From: Sporosarcina sp. FSL K6-3457
GTDB taxonomy: Bacteria; Bacillota; Bacilli; Bacillales_A; Planococcaceae
Assembly (NCBI RefSeq): GCF_038007285.1
Contig: NZ_JBBOWX010000001.1
Span: 2,931,501 to 2,995,500, forward strand
Direction of reading: 5' to 3'
DNA length: 64,000 nt
The notes under the pieces were generated by a model. The model saw only the letters and a list, made by a program, of their open reading frames with translations. It did no database searches and was not told where the DNA came from. Position 1 is the first letter of the stretch. Every line of letters begins with the position of its first letter. A program made the translations under genes and the position numbers. Below, piece after piece: positions 1 through 9,342 of this stretch.

Positions 1-182
1 GTTAGTTGATCTGTAATTCTTTTTATGTTGTCGATTCCAAGACCTGTATCAATAAGCGCCGCTTTTTCTTCACCTATTAATAAATAGGAATGAACCTTCT
101 CCCAATGTCCATACTCACTAATTGCAAATGTAGTGTCATCTATTTCGTGAACTGTAAACCAAGAATCTTTAATTGTAACCAA
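1..182 (-). CDS. Metallo-beta-lactamase-fold hydrolase, N-terminal fragment
   Basis: Only the first 60 codons are in the window; the rest lies to the left. I choose TTG at 182 because a GGGGGA ribosome binding site sits 7-8 bases upstream. The protein starts LVTIKDSWFTVHEIDDTTFA and continues through SYLLIGEEKAALIDTGLG. The LIDTGLG strand-turn is typical of the first beta strands of the MBL fold. The metal-binding HxHxDH motif would come later and cannot be seen, so the substrate is unknown. It is divergent from lepB. Confidence 0.65.
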   Translation of the reverse strand, partial: MVTIKDSWFTVHEIDDTTFAISEYGHWEKVHSYLLIGEEKAALIDTGLGIDNIKRITDQL

Positions 183-352
183 TTTTTAGTCCCCCTATTT
201 TCTAAACTGCACACGTAATAAGAGATTCTACATTCTATCGAAAATACCTTTATTTGATAACTATAGGAAGAATCTTTTGTTAACAGTATGAATAATTCAA
301 CTACTATTGTACACTAAGAGACAACGATGTTATTGGGAAAGGAAGTTGCAAA

Positions 353-898
353 ATGAGTGAAACTGTTAAAAAAGAGATATTTTCTTGGATACAATCCATA
401 TTGTTTGCGTTTGCCATTGTTTTCGTCTGTTACCAGTTTTTATTTGTCCCGACGAAAGTGCTAGGTGAATCTATGTTGCCGACATTCGAAGACAACGATC
501 GTGTTGTTGTCAGTAAAATAAGCACCATTGATAGGTTCGATATGATTGTTTTTCATGCACCTAATGCAAATGATAAATACATTAAAAGAGTTATCGGAGT
601 ACCCGGGGATCGCATTGAAATGATTGATGATCGATTGCATATTAACGGGAAAGTGTATGACGAACCCTATGTGAAGCGTATTGATGGCGATCCTATCACA
701 GATCGGATCACTGGCAACTTCACATTAGCAGAAATTACAGGGCAAGAGGAAGTACCTGAAGGCGCTTTCTTTGTACTTGGCGACCATCGTTTAAAGAGTA
801 ATGACAGTCGATATTTCGGTTTCATTTATGATGAGGCTGTCATTGGTGAAGTAAAGTTGCGTGTTTATCCCTTCACAGAAATTAGTATACCAAAATAA
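353..898 (+). CDS. lepB: Type I signal peptidase
   Basis: Membrane serine protease that removes signal peptides from exported proteins outside the membrane. It has 181 residues, the usual size for Bacillus SipS-like enzymes. One N-terminal membrane segment (about 12-33) is followed by the catalytic box GESMLPTF with Ser40, then the general-base region YIKRVIGVPGD with Lys78, and the conserved GDHRLKSNDSR box at 143-153. The start ATG follows an AAAGGAAG ribosome binding site. It stands alone on the plus strand, with a shared bidirectional terminator after it. Bacilli usually have several paralogues, so the exact sip letter cannot be given. Confidence 0.93.
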   Translation: MSETVKKEIFSWIQSILFAFAIVFVCYQFLFVPTKVLGESMLPTFEDNDRVVVSKISTIDRFDMIVFHAPNANDKYIKRVIGVPGDRIEMIDDRLHINGKVYDEPYVKRIDGDPITDRITGNFTLAEITGQEEVPEGAFFVLGDHRLKSNDSRYFGFIYDEAVIGEVKLRVYPFTEISIPK

Positions 899-925
899 AG
901 TATAGTGACTATACCATATCTCCAC

Positions 926-976
926 AAAAAATAATCCACCCGAGTCTCGAAACTCAAGGGTGGATTATTTCTTTTT
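926..976. terminator. Bidirectional terminator between lepB and ypvA
   Basis: An inverted repeat of about 13 bp (AAATAATCCACCC and GGGTGGATTATTT) has an A-rich left flank and a CTTTTT right flank, so it can end transcription from both converging genes. Confidence 0.85.
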
Positions 977-1009
977 GATATCCTCTGGAGAATAACTTAC
1001 TTCAGCAAA

Positions 1010-2920
1010 TTAATTTGTCATTTTCATTTGGACCGGGAAAATCCCTTCGATTTCCGCCTTCATTTGCTGTTCTTCGCCTTCCAGTAGCAAATGAACCGTG
1101 CCAGAATCCGCAGACGTACGGATCAGACGCCCTGCGCCCTGGCGCAATCTAAGCAGCATGAATGGTAAGTCCACCTCACGGAAGGGATCCTTCGCATGCT
1201 GACGTCTTGCATCGAATAATGGATCCGAGGGTGGTAACGGTAAGTCATAAATAATAACTCGCGTCAACGCATCTTGTGGAATATCTAAACCTTCCCATAA
1301 GTGGTATGAGCAAAGAACCGGTACTTGCTTCTGCTGGAACTCACGAACAATGGAAGATAGCTCCCGCTCTCCTTCAAAAGCAATACGCTCTTTCCAGTCA
1401 GCAGGTACTTGATCTTTGAATTGATGCATCGCCCGTTCTGACTTGAACAAGATAAGTGTTTGCTCCCCATCTTCTAGTAGCTCAAGCGCCCGTTGCGCTT
1501 TTCCTCCAACTTCAACATCCGTTGCAAAGACTTCCATTACTTCATCATAATCAAATGGCGATTCCACTGAAAATGATAGGAAGTCCTGAATACCTAGGCC
1601 GTCTGCCAAATAGGTAAACTGCTCACCAACTGACAGTGTGGCAGATGAAAAGACAATCGGCGTTTTGGATGAAAACAATTTTTCTCTTAAAATATCTGTC
1701 ACTAGACGTGGCATGATGACGAGCGTCGATTCACCCTCGCGTTCTTCTAGCCAGTCCACCGCATCGTTTTGTGATGTAAACAATTCCATAGAATAGATGT
1801 ATTGGTCCAAGTATTCTTCAACCATTTTCAAATCATATTCTGGAATAATAAACAATTCACCGTCAAAGACGAATTCTTCAAGAAGTGCAGTTGAAATCTG
1901 GACAGATTCTTTACCAATCGCCATCAATTCAGCTGTTTTTTCAATCGCTTTACGCTCATTATCCGTGTCGTCTGCTAATCTTTCGAGCAATGTAAAAAAT
2001 GCTTCATGCGTATCAATCAGGCGTTCCATTAGCTGAAGCGTCTTCTCGCGAATACCATCTACCATAATTCGCTCAAGTAAGTTCAGTAACGTACTATTTT
2101 GCACTTCGTACGTCAATGCACGCTGCGCTGAATACTCCAGAAGATGCCCTTCATCGAACACAATCATTGAGGCTTCAGGAAGTAGTGGCAATTGCCCTTG
2201 ACGTTTACGCGATTCCTTCGTCCAAATATGCTCCATATAGAAATCATGCGAACAAATAACCAATTCAACCGCTTCACGATAATGATTACGGTGAATCGTT
2301 TGCCCACAGCGATTACGGACGTCACAGGCAGCACATTGTTGGATTGGATGAAAATTCACTGTTTTCCATTGTTCATCACTTAAAGCTGGATAATCCGAAC
2401 GTTCCCCATAAGGATGGATGGACTGCAAAGAAGCATTGCCATGGACAAAATCAGGAATACTATCTTCAATCCACTCAATATACTCTTCTGTCGACGTATT
2501 GCCCGTCTCCTCCAAGCGTTTCAAACACAAATATTGGTCACGAGATTTAGCAAGGCGTACATCGATGTCCAGTCCAAGTGCTTCACCGACTTTACGAATA
2601 TCGCCATCTTCTTTGACAAGCTGGTCAATAAGCGTCTCATCCGCACACGAAATAAGCGCCGGCTTCCCTGTATAGCGCGCATAGGCAATTGCAGGCAGTA
2701 AATAAGCAATCGTCTTCCCTGTACCTACACCCGCTTCTGCAAATAGTACTTTCTTTTCTTTCAGCGCCTGTTCAATTTGAAAAGCCATATAGATCTGTTC
2801 ATCGCGGCATTCAAATCCTTTTTCAGTCAAATCATCGTACAACGTATCCCCAATCCAATCATTCAACGACTCATAGAATGATTTTTCTTTGGATAAAGGG
2901 AATGGCATCTTACTTTTCAT
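1010..2920 (-). CDS. ypvA: DinG/XPD-family ATP-dependent DNA helicase, YpvA type
   Basis: Superfamily 2 helicase of the XPD/DinG group, 636 residues from ATG 2920. This start has a GGAAGGAG site 6 bases upstream; the more distal TTG at 2947 has none. Walker A GVGTGKT is at 64-70 and the Walker B box is DEGH at 256-259. Four cysteines (132, 196, 199, 205; SLC-like YLC plus CAACDVRNRC) match the spacing of the iron-sulfur cluster in this family. The C-terminal box RQGAGRLIRT is motif VI. There is no exonuclease domain, unlike dinG further along. Likely a 5'-3' helicase on damaged or R-loop DNA; the biological role is inferred from family. Confidence 0.85.
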   Translation of the reverse strand: MKSKMPFPLSKEKSFYESLNDWIGDTLYDDLTEKGFECRDEQIYMAFQIEQALKEKKVLFAEAGVGTGKTIAYLLPAIAYARYTGKPALISCADETLIDQLVKEDGDIRKVGEALGLDIDVRLAKSRDQYLCLKRLEETGNTSTEEYIEWIEDSIPDFVHGNASLQSIHPYGERSDYPALSDEQWKTVNFHPIQQCAACDVRNRCGQTIHRNHYREAVELVICSHDFYMEHIWTKESRKRQGQLPLLPEASMIVFDEGHLLEYSAQRALTYEVQNSTLLNLLERIMVDGIREKTLQLMERLIDTHEAFFTLLERLADDTDNERKAIEKTAELMAIGKESVQISTALLEEFVFDGELFIIPEYDLKMVEEYLDQYIYSMELFTSQNDAVDWLEEREGESTLVIMPRLVTDILREKLFSSKTPIVFSSATLSVGEQFTYLADGLGIQDFLSFSVESPFDYDEVMEVFATDVEVGGKAQRALELLEDGEQTLILFKSERAMHQFKDQVPADWKERIAFEGERELSSIVREFQQKQVPVLCSYHLWEGLDIPQDALTRVIIYDLPLPPSDPLFDARRQHAKDPFREVDLPFMLLRLRQGAGRLIRTSADSGTVHLLLEGEEQQMKAEIEGIFPVQMKMTN

Positions 2921-2949
2921 ATGAAGCTCCTTCCAATTAACATGCAAAA

Positions 2950-2971
2950 GGAAGAGGGATTATCCTCTTCC
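2950..2971 (-). terminator. Short hairpin between ypsC and ypvA
   Basis: An 8-bp stem (GGAAGAGG, loop of 6, CCTCTTCC) is followed on the minus strand by TTTTG. It could be a weak terminator or attenuator ahead of ypvA. The U-tract is short. Confidence 0.45.
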
Positions 2972-2983
2972 CTATACGTTCCT

Positions 2984-4111
2984 TTATTGGCGTTGTCCCC
3001 AGAACTGATACAAATCAGTACGGATAAAGCCATTGAATAATTTTCTCTTTTTCGTAGTTCTTTTACCATACATCGTTTCAAAGTTTTCTAATGAAGACAG
3101 CATATACACGGACCAAGACGGATAGTCTTTCATAATACGGCCCAGTTCTTGCGTAATGTCTTCCGCTTCTTCAACCTCACCGAGTCGTTCTCCATATGGA
3201 GGATTACCAACCAACACGCCATTCAAACCAGCGAGGCTCAAATCCCTCACATCACACTGGTTGAAATTAATCAAATCCATAAATCCAGCCTCTGCCGCAT
3301 TTTCCTGTGCTATTTTGATCATTCTCGGATCATAGTCAGAGCCCGTTATATCAACTGGTTGGTCATATTTGGCGATATCTTCTGCTTCTTCACGCACCTG
3401 ATTCCAAATTCTTTTATTAACCCATGGCCATTGTTCAGCCGAAAAGTCACGATTGTAGCCAGGAGCAATGTTTTGCGCAATCATAGCCGCTTCAATCGCA
3501 ATCGTACCTGAACCACAAAATGGATCAACGAAAGGGCGGTCTGGATTCCAGCGTGTCAATTTGACAAGTGCCGCCGCCATCGTTTCCTTCAACGGCGCAT
3601 CCCCTTGTCCTACACGATAACCACGCTTGTGAAGGCCTGTCCCACTCGAGTCAATCGTCAGTGTCACTTTATCCTTCAAAATCGACACTTCTAATTTGAA
3701 CAAAGGACCTGATTCATCCAAGAAACCGATTCGTTTATAAGCGATTTTCAATCGTTCAACAATCGCTTTTTTAACGATTGCCTGGCAATCCGGCACACTG
3801 TATAACGTCGATTTTACTGATTTCCCCGCAACCGGAAACGCTGCATCTACTGGTAAAAAACGTTCCCATGGAATCGCTTTTGTCTGTTCGAACAAATCAT
3901 CAAACGTTGTTGCATGGAACTCGCCCGCTACAATGCGCACACGGTCCGCTACGCGCAGCCACATATTCGTTTTCGCAATCGCTAATGCATCACCCTGGAA
4001 ATAAATCTTGCCATTTTCCGAAGTAGTTTGAAAACCTAGTGCCTTCACTTCGTCTGCAACAATGGATTCTAACCCCATTGCAGACGTCGCCACTAACTTA
4101 AATTCACTCAT
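2984..4111 (-). CDS. ypsC: THUMP-domain SAM-dependent rRNA methyltransferase (RlmL-N like)
   Basis: Predicted 23S rRNA guanine-N2 methyltransferase, 375 residues. The THUMP RNA-binding domain covers about residues 45-155. The Rossmann methyltransferase part has the SAM-binding motif I DPFCGSGTIAIEAA (196-209) and the catalytic motif IV NPPYGER (303-309), typical of N2-guanine and N6-adenine enzymes. It lies just downstream of rnpB, as in B. subtilis. The exact methylated base is not shown by the sequence; assignment follows the YpsC/RlmL family. Confidence 0.88.
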   Translation of the reverse strand: MSEFKLVATSAMGLESIVADEVKALGFQTTSENGKIYFQGDALAIAKTNMWLRVADRVRIVAGEFHATTFDDLFEQTKAIPWERFLPVDAAFPVAGKSVKSTLYSVPDCQAIVKKAIVERLKIAYKRIGFLDESGPLFKLEVSILKDKVTLTIDSSGTGLHKRGYRVGQGDAPLKETMAAALVKLTRWNPDRPFVDPFCGSGTIAIEAAMIAQNIAPGYNRDFSAEQWPWVNKRIWNQVREEAEDIAKYDQPVDITGSDYDPRMIKIAQENAAEAGFMDLINFNQCDVRDLSLAGLNGVLVGNPPYGERLGEVEEAEDITQELGRIMKDYPSWSVYMLSSLENFETMYGKRTTKKRKLFNGFIRTDLYQFWGQRQ

Positions 4112-4216
4112 ACCTAACCAACTCCAATTCTATTCCTTCAATTATTTCACTATCAGCTTCATTATTATCGTCTACGTTTAATGAGATTCTATTCGCTTCA
4201 ATCCATCATCTAAAAT

Positions 4217-4253
4217 CAAAAAGAAAAGCTCCCCATATTATATAGGAGAGCAT
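4217..4253 (-). terminator. rnpB terminator
   Basis: On the minus strand GCTCTCC and GGGGAGC form a stem with one G-U pair around an AT-rich loop, followed by TTTTCTTTTT. It lies about 20 bases beyond the rnpB 3' end. Confidence 0.8.
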
Positions 4254-4269
4254 TCGATGTAACAATAAT

Positions 4270-4696
4270 ACCATAGGAAATTCGATAAGCCATGTTTTGT
4301 TTCCCGTGTACTCAAACAGCTTGCGCCTCGTACTTAGGGTGGTAATCATCTATCTACAGACATTCGTCTGTCCCTTCGTCAGTTCATTTCCTTCGGAAGA
4401 GTGCCCCTACCATAATTTGGGTTTCTCACTCGTGGGGTTTACCGCGTTCCATCTGACCCGTTTCCGAATCAGCTACGTCACTGTGGCACTGTTCAGGGAA
4501 CCTCATCCATATTAGATAAACAGCCGAAACTGTAAAAACTAACTTAGGATTTATTCCCGCCGTCAACACGCGATGCGTGAAGCCACGGCTTATTTTTTCG
4601 CCGAGCACGAACACTACGGTCATCTCAGAACCGTGTGAGCATGGACTTTCCTCTACAACTTAGGCGTTGCAGCGATTACCTAAATTACACTATGAT
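4270..4696 (-). ncRNA. rnpB: RNase P RNA (catalytic subunit), Bacillus type B
   Basis: Ribozyme that cuts the 5' leader from pre-tRNAs together with the RnpA protein. Read on the minus strand it holds the conserved P4 and core words GTAATCGCTGC, GAGGAAAGTCCATGCTC, GTGCCACAGTGACG, GGAACGCGGTAAACCCC, CGAGTGAGAAACCCAAAT, GTAGATAGATGATTACC and ACAAAACATGGCTTA, in B. subtilis order. The ends are set by helix P1: CATAG...AATT at 4690-4694 pairs with AATTCCTATG-like sequence at about 4271-4281. Length of about 427 nt is near the roughly 400 nt of the B. subtilis RNA. It sits between ypsC and gpsB, the conserved location. No protein should be called here. Confidence 0.95.
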
Positions 4697-4702
4697 AATG
4701 TT

Positions 4703-4731
4703 AGTATACAGTACTTTTTGTACATTTACAA
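4703..4731 (-). promoter_or_regulatory. Sigma-A promoter of rnpB
   Basis: Minus-strand -35 TTGTAA and -10 TATACT are separated by exactly 17 bases. The predicted start, near 4696, matches the 5' side of helix P1. Confidence 0.8.
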
Positions 4732-4750
4732 CATAGTTGTCAGCCATTTT

Positions 4751-5047
4751 TTATTCTTGATCAAAAAGCTTACTACCAAACACTTGCTTCTCTAGATTGG
4801 AGATACGTTTCAATATATCGAAATTCGTTGTGCCAGCACTTCCTGCCGCCGGACGCTTTTGCGCTTCTGCTAGTTCTTCTTTCATACGCGCATTTTCGGT
4901 ACGCAATTCTGTAATCGTCTTTTTAAAAGCTTCATAATCGTGAATGACATCGTCAAGGAAAAGATCGACTTCCTCCTGTTGGTAACCACGAAGGCCCGTC
5001 TTGAATTCCTTTTCAAGAATTGTTTTTGAATCGAGTTTAGTATCCAT
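4751..5047 (-). CDS. gpsB: Cell division and elongation coordinator GpsB
   Basis: DivIVA-like coiled-coil adaptor of 98 residues that links penicillin-binding proteins to the division site. The N-terminal DivIVA lipid-binding motif ([20 protein letters not shown], about 13-32) is intact. A coiled coil follows to about residue 65, and a short C-terminal helix ([15 protein letters not shown]) forms the trimer part. The RBS is GGAAGGGCG. It lies upstream of rnpB and downstream of mrfB, as in B. subtilis. Its partner in that species, PBP1 (ponA), is also in this window. Confidence 0.93.
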   Translation of the reverse strand: MDTKLDSKTILEKEFKTGLRGYQQEEVDLFLDDVIHDYEAFKKTITELRTENARMKEELAEAQKRPAAGSAGTTNFDILKRISNLEKQVFGSKLFDQE

Positions 5048-5132
5048 GAAAAATCGCCCTTCCGTCTCTGTTTACATATCATTTAGTATAACATGACTTG
5101 GTCTTCCTTGTCTTACTTATTCTTCAGCAATG

Positions 5133-6413
5133 TCAGTAACTGCCATCCAATGTCGTATCATGCGATTGCCCGGGAAATAGTTTTCTTTTAATTCTTATTT
5201 CCCGTTTCGCAAAATCATTTCCTACTCGTTTCTGGAACGCCGCCGTCAAGTCAGTAGCTACTTGCACTAGCCATATCGCTTCTTGTGTAATATCTAATGC
5301 TTTCTTCAACTCTTTTAGCTTATGCTCGTAAAGCTTCGCTAATTCCTCCAACGCAACGATTCGTTCACGACCTGTCAAACCCGCTGCCGCAATTGAAAAT
5401 GAAGCAACAGCATCCACATATTGCTGCTCCCTTTTCAGGATGAAACCAAAGTGAAAATGCGTCGCAGGATGATCGACACCGTACGTGGCAATAGCACTTG
5501 CAAAAACTTGTTTACTACGCTCATGTGACTTCAAATCCGCAAACCACTTGCCAATATTCGTATGCGTAATCGCTGACTCAGGCGTTTCCGTCTTCAACAG
5601 TAAATCCGTAGAACGAATATAGAGGGCGACAAGTGACAGGATGTCCCACTCGTTATGGACGAGTACCTTCATCAGAAGTTCCGCACGACCATTTTTTACA
5701 GCATCCTGATAAATAATCGGCGCCATATGCCCTGGGATATCTCCGTCACGCATGAATCCAAGTTTCTCTTCTTCAATAGCTGGCAATCTAAATGTACCCA
5801 TTTCATCTTTCCAAATGCGTCTAGAGCCATGTAACAAATCAATCTGTGTATGTTCAAGCAACGGCGGAATTTCTTTACGATTCATTGTCCAGCGCGTTTC
5901 AAGCTGCGGGACATCAAAACTTTTACCGTTATACGTCACAAGGGTCGTCGATGTTTCCCATAATTTCGATGCATACAGAAACGCAGCTTCATGATCGGGT
6001 CCTGGTAGCACATATTGTGTTAGTTTAAAAGAGCTCGCTGTCTCAACGATAAATCCGAGAAGAAAAATGAGCGTTCCCGCTCCCTTTAAGCCTGTCGTTT
6101 CTGTATCGAAAAAAACGAGTGGCTTTGAAAAATCCGGTGACAAAGGATGCGCTTCACCAGATTTCTTCCACTCTTCCAATGTCGACTTCAATCCTGAAAG
6201 AACAATATCACCATGCTGATAATCCTTGGCATATTCCACAATACGTTTATAGACGATACCATGTTTGTTCACTTCTTTTGTCAGTCCTGCATCGAGCCAC
6301 GCTTGTTCATAAGGCGGAGCTTGCGCCACCACTTTGACAGCCTCAGGCACCACTTTGCTATCTGTTTTTTTCAACATTTTCTTCATCTGCATCAGCTTTT
6401 GTTCATAGGACAT
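5133..6413 (-). CDS. mrfB: RNase H-like DEDD exonuclease MrfB (YprB)
   Basis: 426 residues. The exonuclease domain (about 95-280) keeps the acidic residues of the DnaQ-like fold: DTETTG (Asp103, Glu105), YNGKSFD (Asp167) and HNEWD (253-257). The C-terminal third looks like TPR helices. In B. subtilis MrfA and MrfB act together in a UvrABC-independent repair of mitomycin C adducts; MrfB is the exonuclease. The start ATG follows AGGAGGG and overlaps the mrfA end by 11 bases, so the two are translationally coupled. Confidence 0.88.
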   Translation of the reverse strand: MSYEQKLMQMKKMLKKTDSKVVPEAVKVVAQAPPYEQAWLDAGLTKEVNKHGIVYKRIVEYAKDYQHGDIVLSGLKSTLEEWKKSGEAHPLSPDFSKPLVFFDTETTGLKGAGTLIFLLGFIVETASSFKLTQYVLPGPDHEAAFLYASKLWETSTTLVTYNGKSFDVPQLETRWTMNRKEIPPLLEHTQIDLLHGSRRIWKDEMGTFRLPAIEEEKLGFMRDGDIPGHMAPIIYQDAVKNGRAELLMKVLVHNEWDILSLVALYIRSTDLLLKTETPESAITHTNIGKWFADLKSHERSKQVFASAIATYGVDHPATHFHFGFILKREQQYVDAVASFSIAAAGLTGRERIVALEELAKLYEHKLKELKKALDITQEAIWLVQVATDLTAAFQKRVGNDFAKREIRIKRKLFPGQSHDTTLDGSY

Positions 6414-8685
6414 GGCGTTGCCCTCCTGCTAGCTCCTGCAACAAAGAACCTACATCTTCTTTCATGCCTATCCCAGCCTCTTGCGCCCCGATACAAACAG
6501 GACATCCCGACGCACAACGACATGACGATACATGATCGGCCGCTCGATGCAATAATTCATCCCAACGATCAAATATTTTCTCACTCAGTCCAATACCGCC
6601 CGGATAACTATCGTAGATAAAAAAGGTCGGCTTGCCAGAATGGATAGCTTTCACCTGTGGCACAACGTGAATATCTGTCTTATCGCAACGTACAAACAGT
6701 GGGATGAACGACTGAATCGCATACGCTGCACCTGTCATCGCATCAGTTAAACCAGCACCCGTCCACCCTTCCGGAATATCAAAGGTATACCAGGTAGAGG
6801 ATGTATGTAACTCTTCTGCCGGCAAAGATATGGGACCAGAGCCGATATTATCATGAGAATCAAATCGAATTTTTTTAAAAATAGTCGGAATCGCGAGCAC
6901 GGCAATATCACCGTAAGCCGCCTCACGTTGTCCAAATGACTGCACTTGATCTTCATTCATCACCTTTAATTCTACTGCTAGATTAGCGTCGGTGAAGTAA
7001 TCTACATCCACTTCAGTGACGTACGCTTTCTTTTCATCCCAATCGAGAATCTCGACCTGGAATTGCGTGCCTTGATGAATATAGATGGCTTCTTCGTGAA
7101 GCAATGTCATTGCACTGAAACGGTCCATCTCGCCGATGACTCGTGTGGCTTTCGGATGGGTTTTATCGATAATAACGACGTTTTCCTGAGACGCAGAACG
7201 TAAGCTTACTTCACTGGCCGGGAAACGTTCTGTCATCCAATGCCATGTGTCCGTTGTCTTGACGAGGACCCCTTCACTTTCAAGAAAAGCGAGTAATTCC
7301 TGTACTTCAAACTCTCCATAAGTTTCCGTCGATGAAAAAGGCAATTCAAATGAAGCACATTTCAGATGATCCATTAAAATGAACATATTATCTGGATGAA
7401 TGCGTGCATCTTCGGGTGATTGACCTAACAAATAATCAGGATGTTCAATAATATATTGATCGAGTGCGACGGACTGGGCAACATAAATAATCAACGCCTC
7501 TTCCTGTCGCCTACCTGCGCGTCCTGCTTGTTGAAAAGCACTTGCAATATTTCCCGGGTAACCGGTCATAATGCATGCCTGCAATTGCCCAATATCAATG
7601 CCGAGTTCCAATGCATTCGTACTGACAACTGTGCGAATCGTTCCTTCACGCAATCCTTTTTCAATTTTCCGTCGTTCAGAAGGTAAATAGCCTCCCCGAT
7701 AGCCCATCACTGTTTCATCGAACAGTTTTTTCTTCGTCAGTTCCTTCATATAAGTCACAAGCATTTCGACTCTTACTCTACTTTTCGCAAAAATAATCGT
7801 CTGAATGCCTTCCCGATATAAAAGTGCTGCGACATCTCGCACTTCCAGCACCGCACTTCTCCGAATACCAAACGTTGGATGAACAACGGGTGGATTATAA
7901 AATATAAAATGCTTTTTCCCCGCAGGTGCCCCGTTATTGGCAATCAACTGCATGTCGGTATTCGTTAACGACTCCGAAAGCTCCTGCGGATTGGCAATCG
8001 TCGCCGATGTGCAAATGAACACGGGATCACTACCATAATAGTGACAGATTCGTTTCAACCTACGCAGCACATGCGCAACATGACTTCCGAAAACTCCTTT
8101 ATACGTATGTAGTTCATCAATGATAATATATTTCAGGTTCTCAAATAACGATACCCATTTCGTATGATGCGGCAAAATACCCGAATGCAACATATCCGGG
8201 TTCGTCAATACGATATGACCAGACTTTCTTACTTTAGAACGCAGTCCTGGCGCTGTATCGCCATCATAGGTATAACTCAGAATCGTTTCCTCACTTGCTT
8301 CGATTAATTCATGAAGATCTGCCAGTTGATCCTGCGCCAGTGCTTTTGTTGGGAATAAATAAATTGCACGCGATGACTCATCCTCCAAAATACTTTGCAT
8401 GACAGGGAGATGATAACAGAGTGATTTCCCAGAAGCTGTCGGTGTAACCGCCGTAAACGATTCCCCCGCGGAAGCCAATTCAAATGCTTCCCGTTGGTGG
8501 CTGTATAGTCGATGAATCCCTTTGGACGCAAGTGCTTTGATAATCGACGGATGAAGCTCACTTGGAAATTCAGCATAGACCGCCTCTTTCCCAGCAATCG
8601 TTTTATAATGAGCCACATTCGGCGAAAAATCTGGATCCTGCCGTAACTTTTCCAACACTTCGTGAATAGCTGGCTGTTTTATCAT
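6403..8685 (-). CDS. mrfA: DEAD/DEAH-type DNA repair helicase MrfA (YprA)
   Basis: Superfamily 2 3'-5' helicase of 760 residues in the same repair pathway as MrfB. Walker A TASGKS is at 83-88 and Walker B DELH at 190-193. The C-terminal helicase lobe has QQAGRAGRRQEEA (motif VI). The DUF1998-type C-terminus carries four cysteines in CRCASGCPVC (722, 724, 728, 731) that in the B. subtilis protein bind zinc. It is coupled with yppE upstream through an ATGA overlap and with mrfB downstream. Confidence 0.9.
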   Translation of the reverse strand: MIKQPAIHEVLEKLRQDPDFSPNVAHYKTIAGKEAVYAEFPSELHPSIIKALASKGIHRLYSHQREAFELASAGESFTAVTPTASGKSLCYHLPVMQSILEDESSRAIYLFPTKALAQDQLADLHELIEASEETILSYTYDGDTAPGLRSKVRKSGHIVLTNPDMLHSGILPHHTKWVSLFENLKYIIIDELHTYKGVFGSHVAHVLRRLKRICHYYGSDPVFICTSATIANPQELSESLTNTDMQLIANNGAPAGKKHFIFYNPPVVHPTFGIRRSAVLEVRDVAALLYREGIQTIIFAKSRVRVEMLVTYMKELTKKKLFDETVMGYRGGYLPSERRKIEKGLREGTIRTVVSTNALELGIDIGQLQACIMTGYPGNIASAFQQAGRAGRRQEEALIIYVAQSVALDQYIIEHPDYLLGQSPEDARIHPDNMFILMDHLKCASFELPFSSTETYGEFEVQELLAFLESEGVLVKTTDTWHWMTERFPASEVSLRSASQENVVIIDKTHPKATRVIGEMDRFSAMTLLHEEAIYIHQGTQFQVEILDWDEKKAYVTEVDVDYFTDANLAVELKVMNEDQVQSFGQREAAYGDIAVLAIPTIFKKIRFDSHDNIGSGPISLPAEELHTSSTWYTFDIPEGWTGAGLTDAMTGAAYAIQSFIPLFVRCDKTDIHVVPQVKAIHSGKPTFFIYDSYPGGIGLSEKIFDRWDELLHRAADHVSSCRCASGCPVCIGAQEAGIGMKEDVGSLLQELAGGQRHVL

Positions 8686-9053
8686 AATCTACCCTCGTTG
8701 TTCGCAACTTCAATCGCATCCAAAATCGTTTTAAACGTATATTCCGCAGAATTGATGGATAACACGAAACGTTTTTTTCCTGTCTTCTGATAAAAGGACT
8801 GGACAATAAACTGCTTCATCGAATCATTTAAGGAGTCAATTTGAACGGGATGGACATATTTCGGCTTCACTGTCTTGATGAATTCAGACACTTCCACTGT
8901 CCATTCATCCAACAATGTATGATATTGATCGGCATATGGTTTTACCTCTATGAAAAAATCAGGCTCTCGATCGAGCTCCCGCATTTGTGCGTGGCGTTCA
9001 AAACATTCCCTGCAAACTGCAAGTAATTTTTCAGTTTTTTGTTGTAAATTCAA
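8682..9053 (-). CDS. yppE: YppE family protein (DUF1798)
   Basis: Small cytoplasmic helical protein of 123 residues, the same length as B. subtilis YppE, whose function is unknown. It starts at TTG 9053 behind AAAGGGTGG. No catalytic motif is visible; the C-terminus FVLSINSAEYTFKTILDAIE is the best conserved part in my reading. The stop overlaps the mrfA start by 4 bases, so it is first in the mrf operon. B. subtilis has yppF, yppG and others here that are absent. Confidence 0.8.
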   Translation of the reverse strand: MNLQQKTEKLLAVCRECFERHAQMRELDREPDFFIEVKPYADQYHTLLDEWTVEVSEFIKTVKPKYVHPVQIDSLNDSMKQFIVQSFYQKTGKKRFVLSINSAEYTFKTILDAIEVANNEGRL

Positions 9054-9342
9054 CTTGGACCACCCTTTCCGGATACTTCTTTATATTTTAGCAGAAATGA
9101 GCATGTTGCACCATCTCGATTAAGAACGTGTATTCCTCTTACAAATTCAAGTTATGTTCAAATAGTGACATCACTCTTGAAATTCCGAATCAATATGACA
9201 ACTGTCACTAGTGTCCGTTTAATAGGTGGTGTACATTAGCGGTAATTAGATAGATTGAACTAAGGAATCCCTTCCGATTTTCTTAGGCAGGTATTCATAT
9301 ATCCGACATTAAAATACGCATCATAAGAGGAGTCGTTTAATC
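9054..9342. other. Divergent intergenic region yppE/degV
   Basis: About 290 bases with no gene. It must hold promoters for the mrf operon (minus) and degV (plus), but I see no box pair good enough to call. No repeat or terminator was found. Confidence 0.5.

Noticed and set aside
4297..4623. Open reading frames of 65-72 codons on both strands
   Set aside because: They lie inside the RNase P RNA gene, whose conserved words explain the sequence; neither has a ribosome binding site.
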